Counted from the first letter of the stretch, positions 9,240 to 17,706 are shown. The stretch: 64,000 nt of DNA from Tessaracoccus flavescens (GCF_001998865.1 NZ_CP019607.1:186001-250000); one strand, 5' to 3'. A program made the numbers and translations. The notes: generated from the letters alone by a model not told the origin.

Positions 9240-10490
9240 CTAGATAGGGCGCTCCTCGCCAAGCAGCTCCACGACCTCATGGGGTACCGCAAAGTGAGAC
9301 GACTTCACGCCAGTCTCATACACAGCGTCGAGCAAAGCGGCAACGCCGTATGGCACATCCCCCTTTGCTTGAAGTTCAGCCGTGACGCGCTTGACGGGTC
9401 GCGTGAATCCACGCAGCATCTGACTCTCGTCACGATTATCCAGTTCATAGACGCGCGCCCGCGAGATTCTGCCGCCATTCGCAATCGCTTCTCTAATCAC
9501 GTCAGCCTGCGTATGACCCTGAGAATCGAGTTCCTTCAGAACTGCTCTCGCCGCGTCAGCGCTCCACGGGACGTGCTCTGGTGCTTCGTCACGCACACGT
9601 TCGATGTCCTGGACGGATTCAAGGCTGGTTCCAACGCCCAGCGCCGATGAGTGCTTGATCAGGTCCGCTGGTTCGAGAAGAAAGAACCGACACCCAGTCG
9701 CTTGGAGGTACTCGTCAACCAGTTCGTGGCGAGCACCAATGATCGACCCTCGATCTGCCCGGTTCCACCAATCTTCTTTCGTGTCCGCGGTCACAAGCAC
9801 CAAGTCGACCCCACGCTCACCGCCCTCAAGAAGCAGTTGATGCCAGACGAGATAGTCCCCCGATGCCCCTTCCGGGAGGTCAGACTCAAGCTTCTCGACA
9901 TCCATATAGCCAGGAGGGATCGAGTTCTCTACCCGTCGTTCACCCTCCTCGACAGCCTTCTTCCACTCCTCTTCCGAGAGCGCCGGGCCAACAGTGTCCT
10001 CCAGCAATTGTTCCAGTCGTGCCAACAACCTGTCCTCGGACGTGGGCGCGTGAGCGGAGACTCTGATGGGCTCCTCACCTACTCGTTCACGCAACCCGTC
10101 GTAGAAGTCGTCCACGTCCTTAGTCAGGTTGGCACGTTCCTCGCTAGGAAGGGCAACGCTCTTGGCCCAACGGGCTATTGCGTCCTTCGTTGAGGTCGAG
10201 TTCTTCGCCAGCGCTGCCTGGGCGTCTTTGGACGCGCTGCCTAGGCTCGCGATGACCGACTGGCGATTACGCCAGAACTCTCGGACCACCTGGTGCGGTA
10301 CGAAGAGGCGCTCTGCGGCAGCCTCGGCCACGCGCAGCAAGTCATCGACAGTCTTCTCGTTGTACCGGTAGAGGTTCAGCAACACATTGGTGTCAAGGGC
10401 GACGAGGCCGTGCTGGAGCGCTCTCTTGATGTCTTCCGCTGTGAGGACGCGGTACGCCTCGAAACCTGAGTACAACCCGCCTCTGCCCAC
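9240..10490 (-). CDS. PIN-like domain nuclease (PIN_8 type)
   Basis: A 416-residue protein. The N-terminal 260 residues match the PIN-like layout: a first acidic strand LVALDTNVLLNLYRY, then FVPHQVVREFWRNR with a conserved Glu, a central charged helical insert, and GVDLVLVTADTKEDWW as the last acidic strand. These acidic residues coordinate metal ions in PIN ribonucleases. The C-terminal 150 residues are unassigned; AADVIREAIANGG-like helices and ISRARVYEL suggest a winged-helix-like fold. Large solitary PIN_8 proteins are common next to restriction and retron-type defence genes, and the neighbours here (relaxase, broken methyltransferase, STAND gene) fit, but substrate and role are unknown. 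Confidence 0.7.
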   Translation of the reverse strand: MGRGGLYSGFEAYRVLTAEDIKRALQHGLVALDTNVLLNLYRYNEKTVDDLLRVAEAAAERLFVPHQVVREFWRNRQSVIASLGSASKDAQAALAKNSTSTKDAIARWAKSVALPSEERANLTKDVDDFYDGLRERVGEEPIRVSAHAPTSEDRLLARLEQLLEDTVGPALSEEEWKKAVEEGERRVENSIPPGYMDVEKLESDLPEGASGDYLVWHQLLLEGGERGVDLVLVTADTKEDWWNRADRGSIIGARHELVDEYLQATGCRFFLLEPADLIKHSSALGVGTSLESVQDIERVRDEAPEHVPWSADAARAVLKELDSQGHTQADVIREAIANGGRISRARVYELDNRDESQMLRGFTRPVKRVTAELQAKGDVPYGVAALLDAVYETGVKSSHFAVPHEVVELLGEERPI

Positions 10491-10745
10491 TCTCGCTCCT
10501 CAGCGCCCGTTCGTCGTTGGGTGTCAGCCTACGACCAGCGCGCCGCCCCAGTGGCGACCTTGCCTCGACCTGCAAGACGCGTGGCAGCTCAGAGAGGGCT
10601 GAGCGGGGAGACGGATCGGCGTCGGGCTGCCGGTCGAGAGCGGACGCGCTCCGTCGGGTTATGGGCGGGGTTTCGCGGGCGGCCACCCGGGATCGTGCAC
10701 CTGGCAGGTGATCAGCCCGGCGAAAGGGCTCCGTGAGGGGCTCGG

Positions 10746-10762
10746 GTTCGGGGTCCCCGAAC
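10746..10762. promoter_or_regulatory. Perfect 17-bp palindrome before the methyltransferase remnant
   Basis: GTTCGGGG-T-CCCCGAAC is an exact 8-bp inverted repeat with a 1-nt centre. It ends 13 nt before the ATG of the broken C5 methyltransferase. The position suits an operator, such as a controller-protein site of a restriction-modification system; a hairpin in the mRNA leader is the alternative. Confidence 0.5.
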
Positions 10763-10775
10763 TGCCGGAGTCTTC

Positions 10776-11006
10776 ATGCACGACCACACCCCGTCTGGTG
10801 AGCGTCGCCTGCGGGTCGGGTCGCTGTTCTCTGGGTACGGCGGACTCGATCTGGCTGTCGAGTATGTCTTCGACGCCGAGACGATCTGGTCTTCGAGATC
10901 AACGAACCCGTCGCCCGCCACTGGCCCGACGCGCTGAACTTCGGTGACGTCGCCAGCATCGACTGGAGCGCCGTCGAACCGATGGACATCCTCTGCGGTG
11001 GCTTCC
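10776..11006 (+). pseudogene. C5-cytosine DNA methyltransferase, truncated and frameshifted
   Basis: Starting at ATG 10776 the frame encodes motif I of C5 methyltransferases (RVGSLFSGYGGLDLAVE, the SAM-binding loop). About 30 residues later the frame must shift by one base: ETIW continues as VFEINEPVARHWPDALNFGD in the next phase, as if TGGGTC had lost one G near 10890. This phase goes on to VEPMDILCGGFP, the beginning of motif IV, where the catalytic PCQ should follow, but the match stops there. The gene keeps less than a quarter of a normal enzyme. The break at about 11006 marks a junction with the HxlR/aldo-keto reductase cargo. Confidence 0.85.
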
Positions 11007-11065
11007 CCCTGCCTCAATGTCAAGCCTGGGAGCGAAGCGCTCGTTCAGCGGGGTGTCGCACGGTG

Positions 11066-11494
11066 TCAGTGCTGGGTGTCGTAGTGGTCGCGATGGGTCT
11101 GGACAGTGTCCATGTGGTCTTGCGCCCAGACCCTGAGCTGCCGGGTGGTCTGGTAGAGCGAGAGACCGAGGTCGGTGAGCGCGTAGTCGACGGTGACGGG
11201 GACAGTCGGGGTGACCGTGCGGGTGATGAGGCCGTCTCGTTCCAGGGATCGGAGGGTTTGGGTGAGCATCTTCTGGCTGACGCCGGCGATGAGGCGGGAG
11301 AGTTCGGAGTACCGCATCGATGCCGGCTCTCCAACGCTGCCGGTGCCGTCGCCGCCGAGAGCGCAGAGGATGAGCACGACCCATTTGTCGGCGAGCCGGT
11401 CGAGGAGCTGGCGGCTCGGGCAGACCGCCAGGAACGCGTTGTACGCGCTCTTGGCCCGCTCGCGCTTTTCGGCCGCGGTCGTCGTCGCCATCAT
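11066..11494 (-). CDS. HxlR-family transcriptional regulator
   Basis: A 142-residue winged-helix protein with the HxlR hallmark layout: a cysteine near the N-terminus ([19 protein letters not shown]), then [29 protein letters not shown] as the recognition region, and [21 protein letters not shown] as the wing. HxlR proteins often sense reactive aldehydes, quinones or oxidants through such cysteines. It is divergent from the aldo-keto reductase gene, and a perfect inverted repeat lies in the shared promoter region, so it most likely regulates itself and that gene. The ligand is not evident from sequence. Confidence 0.88.
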   Translation of the reverse strand: MMATTTAAEKRERAKSAYNAFLAVCPSRQLLDRLADKWVVLILCALGGDGTGSVGEPASMRYSELSRLIAGVSQKMLTQTLRSLERDGLITRTVTPTVPVTVDYALTDLGLSLYQTTRQLRVWAQDHMDTVQTHRDHYDTQH

Positions 11495-11517
11495 GTCCGC
11501 CTTTCACGCAGGAGGTA

Positions 11518-11535
11518 ACGCACTGCGAAGTGCGT
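11518..11535. promoter_or_regulatory. Probable HxlR operator
   Basis: ACGCACT-GCGA-AGTGCGT is a perfect 7-bp inverted repeat in the divergent hxlR/aldo-keto reductase intergenic region, 24 nt before the HxlR start. HxlR regulators bind palindromes of this size as dimers. Binding is inferred from position. Confidence 0.6.
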
Positions 11536-11621
11536 ACTTCCCAGAAGAGAGTTGCTCTCCAACACTGATACAAGACGGGGCGGAGCACCACCCCTGATCC
11601 GAACAAGGAAGGCACGACACG

Positions 11622-12494
11622 ATGACCACAGCATCAACCACGCTCCCCGGCGGCACCTGGAACCTTGGTGACCGGACCGTCACCCGCTTCGGCTACGGGG
11701 CCATGCAGCTCGCGGGACCCTGGGTGATGGGGCCACCGGCTGACCGTGACGGCGCGATCGCGGTGCTACGCGAAGCTGTCGCGCAGGGTGTCACGCACAT
11801 CGACACCAGCGACGCCTACGGCCCGCGGGTCACCAACGAGTTGATTCGTGAGGCGCTGCATCCGTATCCGGGGTCGGTACTGATCGCGACCAAGGTCGGC
11901 GCGAACCGCGACGCCGAGGGCGGCTGGCCAACCGCGCGCACTCCCGAGGATCTGCGCAAGCAGGTTCACGAGAACCTCGAATCCCTGGGGGCCGAGCGCC
12001 TCGACCTGGTGAACATGCGCATGGGAGACGCCAACGGCCCCCAACCAGGCTCGATCGCCGAAGCCATGGAGACCCTCGCCGGCCTCCAGCAAGAGGGACT
12101 GATCGGCCAGCTCGGAGTCAGTAACGTCACCGCCGAGCAGGTCGCCGAAGCCCGCACGGTGACATCGATCGTCTGCGTGCAGAACATGTACAACCTCGCC
12201 AACCGGTGGGACGACCACCTGATCGACAGCCTCGCCGCCGACAACATCGCCTACGTCCCCTTCTTCCCCCTCGGCGGGTTCACTCCGCTCCAGGCCGATG
12301 CCCTCACCGCCGTGGCAACCCGGCTGGAGGCCACCCAGATGGCTGTCGCCCTCGCTTGGCTGCTGCAGCGCTCGGAGAACATCCTGCTTATCCCTGGGAC
12401 CTCGAAGGTCGCGCACCTGCGCGAGAACATCACCGGCGCCAGCTTGTCCCTCACAGCACAGGACGTCGCCGAACTCGACAACATCAACTCCTGA
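11622..12494 (+). CDS. Aldo/keto reductase
   Basis: A 290-residue NADPH-dependent oxidoreductase of the AKR barrel family. It shows the family landmarks: GYGAMQLAG near the N-terminus, THIDTSDAYG with the catalytic Asp and Tyr, LIATKVG with the catalytic Lys, LGVSNVTAEQV, and the C-terminal LLIPGTSKVAHLRENI cofactor loop. It would reduce reactive aldehydes or ketones. The ATG start has a CAAGGAAGG ribosome site. Divergent HxlR control suggests induction by electrophiles. The exact substrate cannot be read from the sequence. Confidence 0.9.
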   Translation: MTTASTTLPGGTWNLGDRTVTRFGYGAMQLAGPWVMGPPADRDGAIAVLREAVAQGVTHIDTSDAYGPRVTNELIREALHPYPGSVLIATKVGANRDAEGGWPTARTPEDLRKQVHENLESLGAERLDLVNMRMGDANGPQPGSIAEAMETLAGLQQEGLIGQLGVSNVTAEQVAEARTVTSIVCVQNMYNLANRWDDHLIDSLAADNIAYVPFFPLGGFTPLQADALTAVATRLEATQMAVALAWLLQRSENILLIPGTSKVAHLRENITGASLSLTAQDVAELDNINS

Positions 12495-12572
12495 CGACCC
12501 GATCCAATCAGGGAGACACCTCACGCAGCCCGACGCATGTCCGGGACATCGTCCTCCTGACCACGGCAACTA

Positions 12573-12941
12573 CTAGTGGACGTGGGCATGGCTCTCGATC
12601 TCGGCTCGCACTTGCGCCATGTCGAGCGCCCGTACCTGTGTGATCAGGTCGTCAAGCGCAGGCCTCGGGAGCGCGCCGGCCTGGAAGAACACCCTGATCG
12701 AGTCGCGGTAGACCGCGATTGTTGGTAGCGCGCGGATTGCGAGTGACTCAGACAACTGCTGCGCCGCCTCCGTGTCGACCTTGCCAAAGAGGATATCCAG
12801 GTGGCTCTCAGATGCTGCCTCGTACACCGGCGCAAACGCCTTGCATGCACCGCACCAGGTAGCCCAGAAGTCAAGGATGACGATCCCTTCCCGCTCGGTC
12901 ACTTCGCGGAAGTTCTTGTCTGTCACATCAACCGTTGCCAT
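12573..12941 (-). CDS. Thioredoxin
   Basis: A 122-residue thioredoxin with active site WCGAC (Cys30, Cys33), the buried Asp before it (ILDFWATWCGAC) and the cis-proline loop RALPTIAVY. The usual WCGPC proline is alanine here, a change that tends to alter redox potential. The start chosen is ATG 12941, which gives the normal thioredoxin beginning (MATVDVTDKNF); an upstream in-frame ATG at 12968 adds nine residues and touches the operator. It would supply electrons to the nearby methionine sulfoxide reductases. Two TetR-type boxes lie just upstream. Confidence 0.9.
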   Translation of the reverse strand: MATVDVTDKNFREVTEREGIVILDFWATWCGACKAFAPVYEAASESHLDILFGKVDTEAAQQLSESLAIRALPTIAVYRDSIRVFFQAGALPRPALDDLITQVRALDMAQVRAEIESHAHVH

Positions 12942-12970
12942 CTTCCGTCCAATCGCTCGGTAAGCCATAA

Positions 12971-12986
12971 TGGACCTAGGGGTCCA
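12971..12986. promoter_or_regulatory. TetR-type operator 1 (thioredoxin promoter)
   Basis: TGGACC-TAGG-GGTCCA, a perfect 6-bp inverted repeat with a 4-nt spacer, is placed directly upstream of the thioredoxin gene. Near-identical boxes are at 13096-13111 and 15134-15149, all close to the TetR gene at 13174-13815. Confidence 0.65.
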
Positions 12987-13095
12987 CTCTCATGATTGCC
13001 GATCGTCGTGAGCGGCGCAAGCGCCATGGACCCCAAGCCAAAGGCAAGCCGGGAGAGCGTAGCGCCTTCCCTACGCGTGCGACTTGAACACGTTT

Positions 13096-13111
13096 TGGAC
13101 CCTAAAGTCCA
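13096..13111. promoter_or_regulatory. TetR-type operator 2
   Basis: TGGACC-CTAA-AGTCCA differs from box 1 only in the spacer and one arm base. It lies between the TetR stop codon and the thioredoxin start, so tandem boxes may control thioredoxin. Confidence 0.6.
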
Positions 13112-13173
13112 CAGACTCTAGGAGCCGGGCGAATCTCAGGGTCGCTGCGCTGGCCTAGCAAGCCGGGGCGCAG

Positions 13174-13815
13174 TCACGCAGAGTTGCTCTCCGTCGAGTA
13201 CGCCCGCACCTGTGCGATGGCCATGTCGAGGACCACCCGCATGGGACGGACGTCTCGGGCCGTCTTAGCGAGTAGGTAACCTCCTTGGAGAGCAGCCAAC
13301 AGCCCAGTGGCCAACGCGTGCGCCTCGGCGCTCGGGGTTAGCACACCGCGCTTCTTCAGCTCTTCAATCGCATCAGTCAAGAGTTGGAGCCAGGCGTCAA
13401 AATGAGCAGCAATGACTTTCCGTGTGTCTTCGTCATGATCAGCGATCTCATTCGCCAGCGCTCCTAGTGGGCACCCATAGGCGCCGTTTCGGAGCGCATT
13501 GCGTTCAACGAGCTCATCGCGCCAGAGTTCGAGTCCGCGCAGCGACTCAACCCTCGCAAGGCGACGGCGCTGCTGTGACAGCAGAGCCTCCGCACGTGCC
13601 TCGATGACTTCTTTCACCAGTGCGTCCTTCTCAGCGGAGTGCTGATAGAGCTGCGACTTCGACGTCCCACTCGATGCACGGACGTCGGCCAGAGTCGTCG
13701 AGGCAACGCCGCGCTCATACATCAACTGATCGGCCGCCTCGATAATCCGGGCCTTCGTTGCGGCGCCGCGAGCCGTCAAGCGGCGCGGGCGGGGGCCGCT
13801 GGCGCTGTCAGTCAT
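13174..13815 (-). CDS. TetR-family regulator 1 with conserved GCPLG cysteine
   Basis: A 213-residue TetR protein. The HTH is at about residues 20-65 (ATKARIIEAADQLMYERG, then TLADVRASSGTSKSQLYQH). The ligand domain contains YGCPLGALANEIA with Cys115, a motif shared by the YxaF/LmrA-like branch and by several thiol-reactive TetR repressors. A second regulator at 22514-23137 has the same architecture and cysteine motif. It lies directly upstream of thioredoxin on the same strand. The three TGGACC-N4-GGTCCA boxes in the neighbourhood are its likely targets. A redox-sensing role for the cysteine is inference. Confidence 0.88.
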   Translation of the reverse strand: MTDSASGPRPRRLTARGAATKARIIEAADQLMYERGVASTTLADVRASSGTSKSQLYQHSAEKDALVKEVIEARAEALLSQQRRRLARVESLRGLELWRDELVERNALRNGAYGCPLGALANEIADHDEDTRKVIAAHFDAWLQLLTDAIEELKKRGVLTPSAEAHALATGLLAALQGGYLLAKTARDVRPMRVVLDMAIAQVRAYSTESNSA

Positions 13816-14048
13816 ACCCCAAGGCTAATCGCCTCGGGTTGGGCGGTCTCTCGCCCGCACTCAGGTGCCAACGACCATCCGGGTGGACCACCCTTGCGAG
13901 CAGCCGATGAGAGCCTCATGTCGTACTTCAGGATCGGGGCCCTCGCGGTTGGGCATGGCTGTCCAGTCGTCAACCGTCACCGGACCCTTCGGGGGGCGGC
14001 GAGGCGGATCTCGACCCCAGATGCCCGGGCCCAAACCGCAGAACCTTG

Positions 14049-14609
14049 CTATGTGGCCACGCTGGGCGAACTCCGCTCCGGTAGCACCCAGCCGTCGCGG
14101 GGGAAGTGGCACGTGTAGCCGCTCGGATACTTCTCCAGGTAGTCCTGGTGCTCGGGCTCCGCCTCCCAGAACGGACCGACCGGCTCGATACTGGTAACCG
14201 CCTTACCCGGCCACAGACCCGATGCGTTCACATCCGCGATCGTGTCGCGGGCGATCCGCTCCTGCTCCGACGTCACCGGAAAGATCGCGGACCGGTAGCT
14301 CGTGCCCCGGTCGTTCCCCTGACGGTTCAGCGTCGAGGGATCATGGATCTGGAAGAACAGCGCCAGGATGTCCCGATAGCTCGTCTTCGAAGGGTCGAAG
14401 ACGACCTCGATCGCCTCCGCATGGCCTGGGTGGTCGCGGTAGGTCGGGTGTTCGTTCTGCCCACCCGTGTACCCGACGCGGGTTCCGAGGATGCCCGGCT
14501 GGCGACGGATCAGGTCCTGCATGCCCCAGAAGCACCCGCCCGCCAGAACGGCCGTCTCCGCTCCCGAGACCTGCGTGATCTCTCCGCTGTCGTTGGTCCC
14601 GCTGGTCAT
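14049..14609 (-). CDS. msrA: Peptide-methionine (S)-S-oxide reductase MsrA
   Basis: A 186-residue MsrA with the catalytic GGCFWGMQ motif (Cys26), GYTGG and NEHPTYRD substrate-loop signatures, and HQDYLEKYP near the C-terminus. It repairs S-methionine sulfoxide in oxidised proteins using thioredoxin. ATG 14609 overlaps the msrB stop codon by four bases, so the two are translationally coupled. The order msrB-msrA, a thioredoxin gene nearby and an operator before msrB make a self-contained methionine repair unit. Confidence 0.95.
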   Translation of the reverse strand: MTSGTNDSGEITQVSGAETAVLAGGCFWGMQDLIRRQPGILGTRVGYTGGQNEHPTYRDHPGHAEAIEVVFDPSKTSYRDILALFFQIHDPSTLNRQGNDRGTSYRSAIFPVTSEQERIARDTIADVNASGLWPGKAVTSIEPVGPFWEAEPEHQDYLEKYPSGYTCHFPRDGWVLPERSSPSVAT

Positions 14610-15085
14610 GCGTTGGCTCCCTTCGTAGAGTCCTGGTCGGTGTCGAACAGTGCACCGAACTGGCCGTAGCCCTCCTCGACAAGCCTGGAGGCAGGAACGA
14701 AGCGCATCGCGGCCGAGTTCATGCAGTACCTCTGCCCCCCGGCGGCGGCGGGTCCGTCGTGGAATAGGTGCCCAAGATGGCTGTCGGCGCCCGCCGAGCG
14801 CACCTCTGTGCGGATCATGCCGTGCGTCCGATCCACCTTGGTCGCGACAGCGTCGGCGGCGATGGGCGCCGTGAAACTCGGCCATCCCGTGCCGCTGTCG
14901 TACTTGTCGGTGGACGAGAACAGCGGCTGACCCGAGACGATGTCGACGTAGATGCCAGGCTCGTGGTTGTCCCAGTACTCGTTCCGATAGGCCGGCTCTG
15001 TGCCGTCCTGCTGCGTCACCCGATGCTGCTCGTCGCTCAGGCGGCTGAGCAACTCAGGGGTCTTGCGGTAGTCGTTGGTGGTCAC
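14606..15085 (-). CDS. msrB: Peptide-methionine (R)-S-oxide reductase MsrB
   Basis: A 159-residue MsrB with [22 protein letters not shown] and catalytic [11 protein letters not shown] (Cys121). The two CxxC pairs that bind structural zinc in many MsrB enzymes are absent, which is a known variant. GTG 15085 is preceded by AGGAGGAG, a strong ribosome site; longer in-frame extensions upstream lack one. It reduces R-methionine sulfoxide, complementing MsrA. Expression is probably controlled from the divergent promoter with the TGGACC-type box at 15134. Confidence 0.93.
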   Translation of the reverse strand: MTTNDYRKTPELLSRLSDEQHRVTQQDGTEPAYRNEYWDNHEPGIYVDIVSGQPLFSSTDKYDSGTGWPSFTAPIAADAVATKVDRTHGMIRTEVRSAGADSHLGHLFHDGPAAAGGQRYCMNSAAMRFVPASRLVEEGYGQFGALFDTDQDSTKGANA

Positions 15086-15133
15086 TTTGGCTCCTCCTAG
15101 CAGGTGACGCGGCCGCGCCATTACGTGCTGTAA

Positions 15134-15149
15134 CGGACCCGGCGGTCCA
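15134..15149. promoter_or_regulatory. TetR-type operator 3 in the msrBA/redox-operon divergent promoter
   Basis: CGGACC-CGGC-GGTCCA matches boxes 1 and 2 at 11 of 12 arm positions of the consensus TGGACC-N4-GGTCCA. It lies between msrB (leftward, start 15085) and the acetyltransferase gene (rightward, start 15320), where one bound repressor could silence both operons. Confidence 0.6.
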
Positions 15150-15319
15150 ACTATTCCACATGTCCTGCGGTAGAGTCGAGGCCAGACGGTGCGTCGCCCC
15201 CGAGGCCGGGCGGCTGGTCTCGCGACGACCGACAAGACCGATGTCACCGGGCTGCTAAGGGCTGAAACAAGACTCCTCGGCGATGCAGGTCCGGCGACAG
15301 AGGTTGGAGAGGAAGCGGC

Positions 15320-15772
15320 ATGAACGAACCCGAGGACCTGGGTCAGGTGACAGGAAGTATGGACCCACAGGACCAGAATCAGGCTGGTGGCGCCTTCACG
15401 GACACAGGCGCACGGCATCACGAGCCCGATGCCAGGTCGACGAACCTCGAGAACGGCACGTCGTTCTCGATCGCAGTAGATGCTCAGGCCAGCGCCTTCG
15501 TCGCAACCAAGGATGGCGTCGAGTTCGGAGCCGTCCCGTTCGCGGACAAGAACGGCAGAGTGACGCTGCTGGCGACCTCGATCCTGCCGGACTACCGAGG
15601 ACAGGGCTTGGCGACCGAACTCACCCGCAGAGTGCTGGACAGCATCCGCGCGGAGGGCAAGAGCGCGACCGTGAGGTGCCCCGTGTTCCGGTCCTTCATC
15701 GAGCGCAACCCCGAGTACGCCGCCATGGTAGCCATTCCGGGCGATGGACGGGACGGTCGGGGCGATGTCTGA
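15320..15772 (+). CDS. GNAT-family N-acetyltransferase (small, NATD1-like)
   Basis: A 150-residue protein whose first 50 residues are polar and unordered. The rest is a short GNAT fold: [15 protein letters not shown] beta strands, [20 protein letters not shown] with the acetyl-CoA-binding RGQGLA loop, and a C-terminal [15 protein letters not shown] helix typical of the small YjdJ/NATD1 branch. The substrate is unknown. It is the first gene of a rightward operon with the AhpD-like gene (8-nt overlap) and the zinc-finger/sigma gene. Confidence 0.8.
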   Translation: MNEPEDLGQVTGSMDPQDQNQAGGAFTDTGARHHEPDARSTNLENGTSFSIAVDAQASAFVATKDGVEFGAVPFADKNGRVTLLATSILPDYRGQGLATELTRRVLDSIRAEGKSATVRCPVFRSFIERNPEYAAMVAIPGDGRDGRGDV

Positions 15773-16277
15773 GCCCGGCACCGAAGACCCGAAACCGGTA
15801 CTCGGGAGTCTCCGGTTCGAGAACACTCGCTTCGACCCAGACCTCACGCCGTTCCACGAACTCGCAAGAGACATGGCCACGCAATTCGGCTACGCCGCAG
15901 AGCTGTCGGGAGACCGTGCCCTGCTACAGCTCCTCCGTCTGCGCGTCGCACAGCTAAACCCCTGCTCGTACTGCCTGATTCTCCACGCCGAGGTGGCGGC
16001 CAGGATCGGGATCCGGTCCGAACAAGCCGCACACCTGGCGTCGTGGCGTGAGAGCACCATGTACTCGCCCGGGCAGAGAGCCGCGCTCGCCTACTGCGAA
16101 GGTCTCACCTCGTTCCGTCACGAGGAGATTCCGGCCCTACATGAAGAACTGCGGCTTCACTTCACGGAGCGCGAAGTCGCAGAGATCGCCGCGGTCGTCA
16201 TCAACATGAACGTGTGGACCCGCCTGAAGCTAGCTCAGGGTGCCACTCCGAGCCTGGCGTCAAAGGAGTCGCCATGA
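15765..16277 (+). CDS. AhpD-like/carboxymuconolactone decarboxylase-family peroxidase
   Basis: A 170-residue all-helical protein with the redox motif [14 protein letters not shown] (Cys67, Cys70, His74), the CxxCxxxH signature of AhpD-like proteins that use a cysteine pair and a histidine to reduce peroxides or peroxiredoxin. ATG 15765 overlaps the acetyltransferase gene by 8 nt and the stop overlaps the next start by four. Such proteins are often encoded next to a sigma factor, as here. Substrate unknown; the redox role is well supported by the motif. Confidence 0.88.
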   Translation: MSEPGTEDPKPVLGSLRFENTRFDPDLTPFHELARDMATQFGYAAELSGDRALLQLLRLRVAQLNPCSYCLILHAEVAARIGIRSEQAAHLASWRESTMYSPGQRAALAYCEGLTSFRHEEIPALHEELRLHFTEREVAEIAAVVINMNVWTRLKLAQGATPSLASKESP

Positions 16278-17125
16278 GCCACGCACCAGTCAACGCGAGC
16301 GAGCTGTCATGCGCCGAGTACACCGAGGAACTCACCCAGTTCCGAATGGGTCTTCTGGATGAAGCCGACACCGAGGTGGCCCAGCAACATCTCTACGCGT
16401 GCCCGGACTGCCGGCTGTTCACGCACCAGGTCGAGACCGTCACTGATCTCGTCGCTGATGCCGAACCGCATGATCTGCCCCATCTGCCCGACAGTGTCTC
16501 GCTCCTACTTCACGACATCGTCGACGGCGAGGCCGAGAGGCCCAGCGATCCCAGTGAGATCACTCGCCTCCTCTTTGGACTCGCCCGGAGTCTCGCCCCA
16601 CACGCTGCGGAAGACCTGGTCCAAGAGACTCTGCTCTCAGCATTCGAGGAAAGCCCAAGGGGGCTGGACCCCCTGTCGCTCGCCCGGGACCTAGCCGATC
16701 GAGCATTCGCTGAGCCTGAGCCAATGGTACGGAGCCTCGGCGACTATCGAACAAGAGCCGAGAACCAGACCGCCGAGCTGGATCCCGACGCTGATACTGC
16801 GGAGTTCTTCTACCCCGACTTCTACGACATTGGACCCGATGCTGGACGCCACATTGACGCGCCGAACCGCTGGGGCCAGACCAGTACCCTGAGCCCGGAC
16901 GACGAGGTGTTCACCACCGATCTGTATCGAGTGGTGGACGGCGCCATCGCACGTTTGGCCGATCCGCTCGGCCAGTTGGTACAACTCGTCGACATCAATG
17001 ACGTGTCACTGGCGGACGCGGCTTACGTGCTTCGCCTCGACAAGGTCGATGCCGTCGACGCTCTGCATCGCGCTCGGATACACCTCCGCGGCGTCGTCAA
17101 CGAGTACATGGCTGTCAGAGCGTGA
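16274..17125 (+). CDS. Zinc-finger anti-sigma domain fused to degenerate ECF sigma-like regions
   Basis: A 283-residue protein. Residues 13-50 form a ZAS-type zinc finger (His39-x3-Cys43-x2-Cys46 in QQHLYACPDCRLF, with Cys13 upstream). Residues about 95-130 (LFGLARSLAPHAAEDLVQET) resemble sigma region 2 of ECF factors, and the C-terminal part (LVDINDVSLADAAYVLRLDK then VDALHRARIHLRG) resembles region 4. A single chain carrying both anti-sigma and sigma-like parts is unusual. It could be a self-inhibited, thiol-controlled sigma factor or a degenerate regulator. It is coupled to the AhpD-like gene by a 4-nt overlap, the typical place for a redox-responsive ECF pair. Confidence 0.65.
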   Translation: MSHAPVNASELSCAEYTEELTQFRMGLLDEADTEVAQQHLYACPDCRLFTHQVETVTDLVADAEPHDLPHLPDSVSLLLHDIVDGEAERPSDPSEITRLLFGLARSLAPHAAEDLVQETLLSAFEESPRGLDPLSLARDLADRAFAEPEPMVRSLGDYRTRAENQTAELDPDADTAEFFYPDFYDIGPDAGRHIDAPNRWGQTSTLSPDDEVFTTDLYRVVDGAIARLADPLGQLVQLVDINDVSLADAAYVLRLDKVDAVDALHRARIHLRGVVNEYMAVRA

Positions 17126-17315
17126 CTGCGTCCTGCCGACCCGGCCGCCCTACCGAGGGCACTTGGCGTGGTGACTGGCACCCGTTTCCAGCGGATGAAC
17201 GAGGACACGCGCCGGAGGCCATGCCGCTCGGTCGGCTATCTGCCAGGAAACTCCGGCGACGAACTGCCGGCAGTGGCTCAAGACCATCGAACATCAAGAA
17301 ACGGGAGGTTTCACA

Positions 17316-17650
17316 ATGACCCTCGCCGTCTTCCGGTCCTACGTCGCGCCCGAGCACCGGGCCGAACACGACCGGCTCTACAACCAGATGCAGATCCTTA
17401 TCCAACAGAGTCCTAGCCACATCGAGCACAAGATGTTCACCGCTGAGGACGGGGACTCGGCACTGGTCGTCGAGTTCGACGACCGACAGAGCCTTGAAGA
17501 ATGGGGCGAAAACCCCGATTACAGGATCGCCAAGACGTCGGCAAGAGCTACGTCTTCACGAGTTGCGACGTCGCGGTCCGCGAAGTCGTCGAACGTCATG
17601 TCAAGAGCGATGTTCGTCCGGAACACCTACCCAGCATCGCTCCCTCGTGA
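17316..17650 (+). pseudogene. ABM-domain (antibiotic biosynthesis monooxygenase-like) protein, one-base frameshift
   Basis: From ATG 17316 the sequence is a normal ABM dimeric alpha/beta-barrel protein (FRSYVAPEHRAEHDRLYNQM, HKMFTAEDGDSALVVEF, SLEEWGENPDYRIAKT). At about 17540 the frame breaks. The next phase continues smoothly as GKSYVFTSCDVAVREVVERH and ends at TGA 17648-17650, giving a natural length near 111 residues. Restoring one T (ACGTTCGGC for ACGTCGGC) joins both halves. Left as it is, the original phase runs on into nonsense overlapping the molybdoenzyme gene. ABM proteins are heme or quinol monooxygenases or small redox binders; the substrate is unknown. Confidence 0.75.
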
Positions 17651-17706
17651 GCGACGCCGACCGTTTGCGCAGGCCACAGTAGCGAGTTCCCGCAGGAGGG
17701 GCAGTC

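Noticed and set aside
13861..14048. Leftward 83-residue frame with GPVTVDDWTAMPNRE, resembling a Uma2-type fragment
   Set aside because: Only a short patch looks like protein, it overlaps the end of msrA and has no ribosome site; too weak for a pseudogene call.
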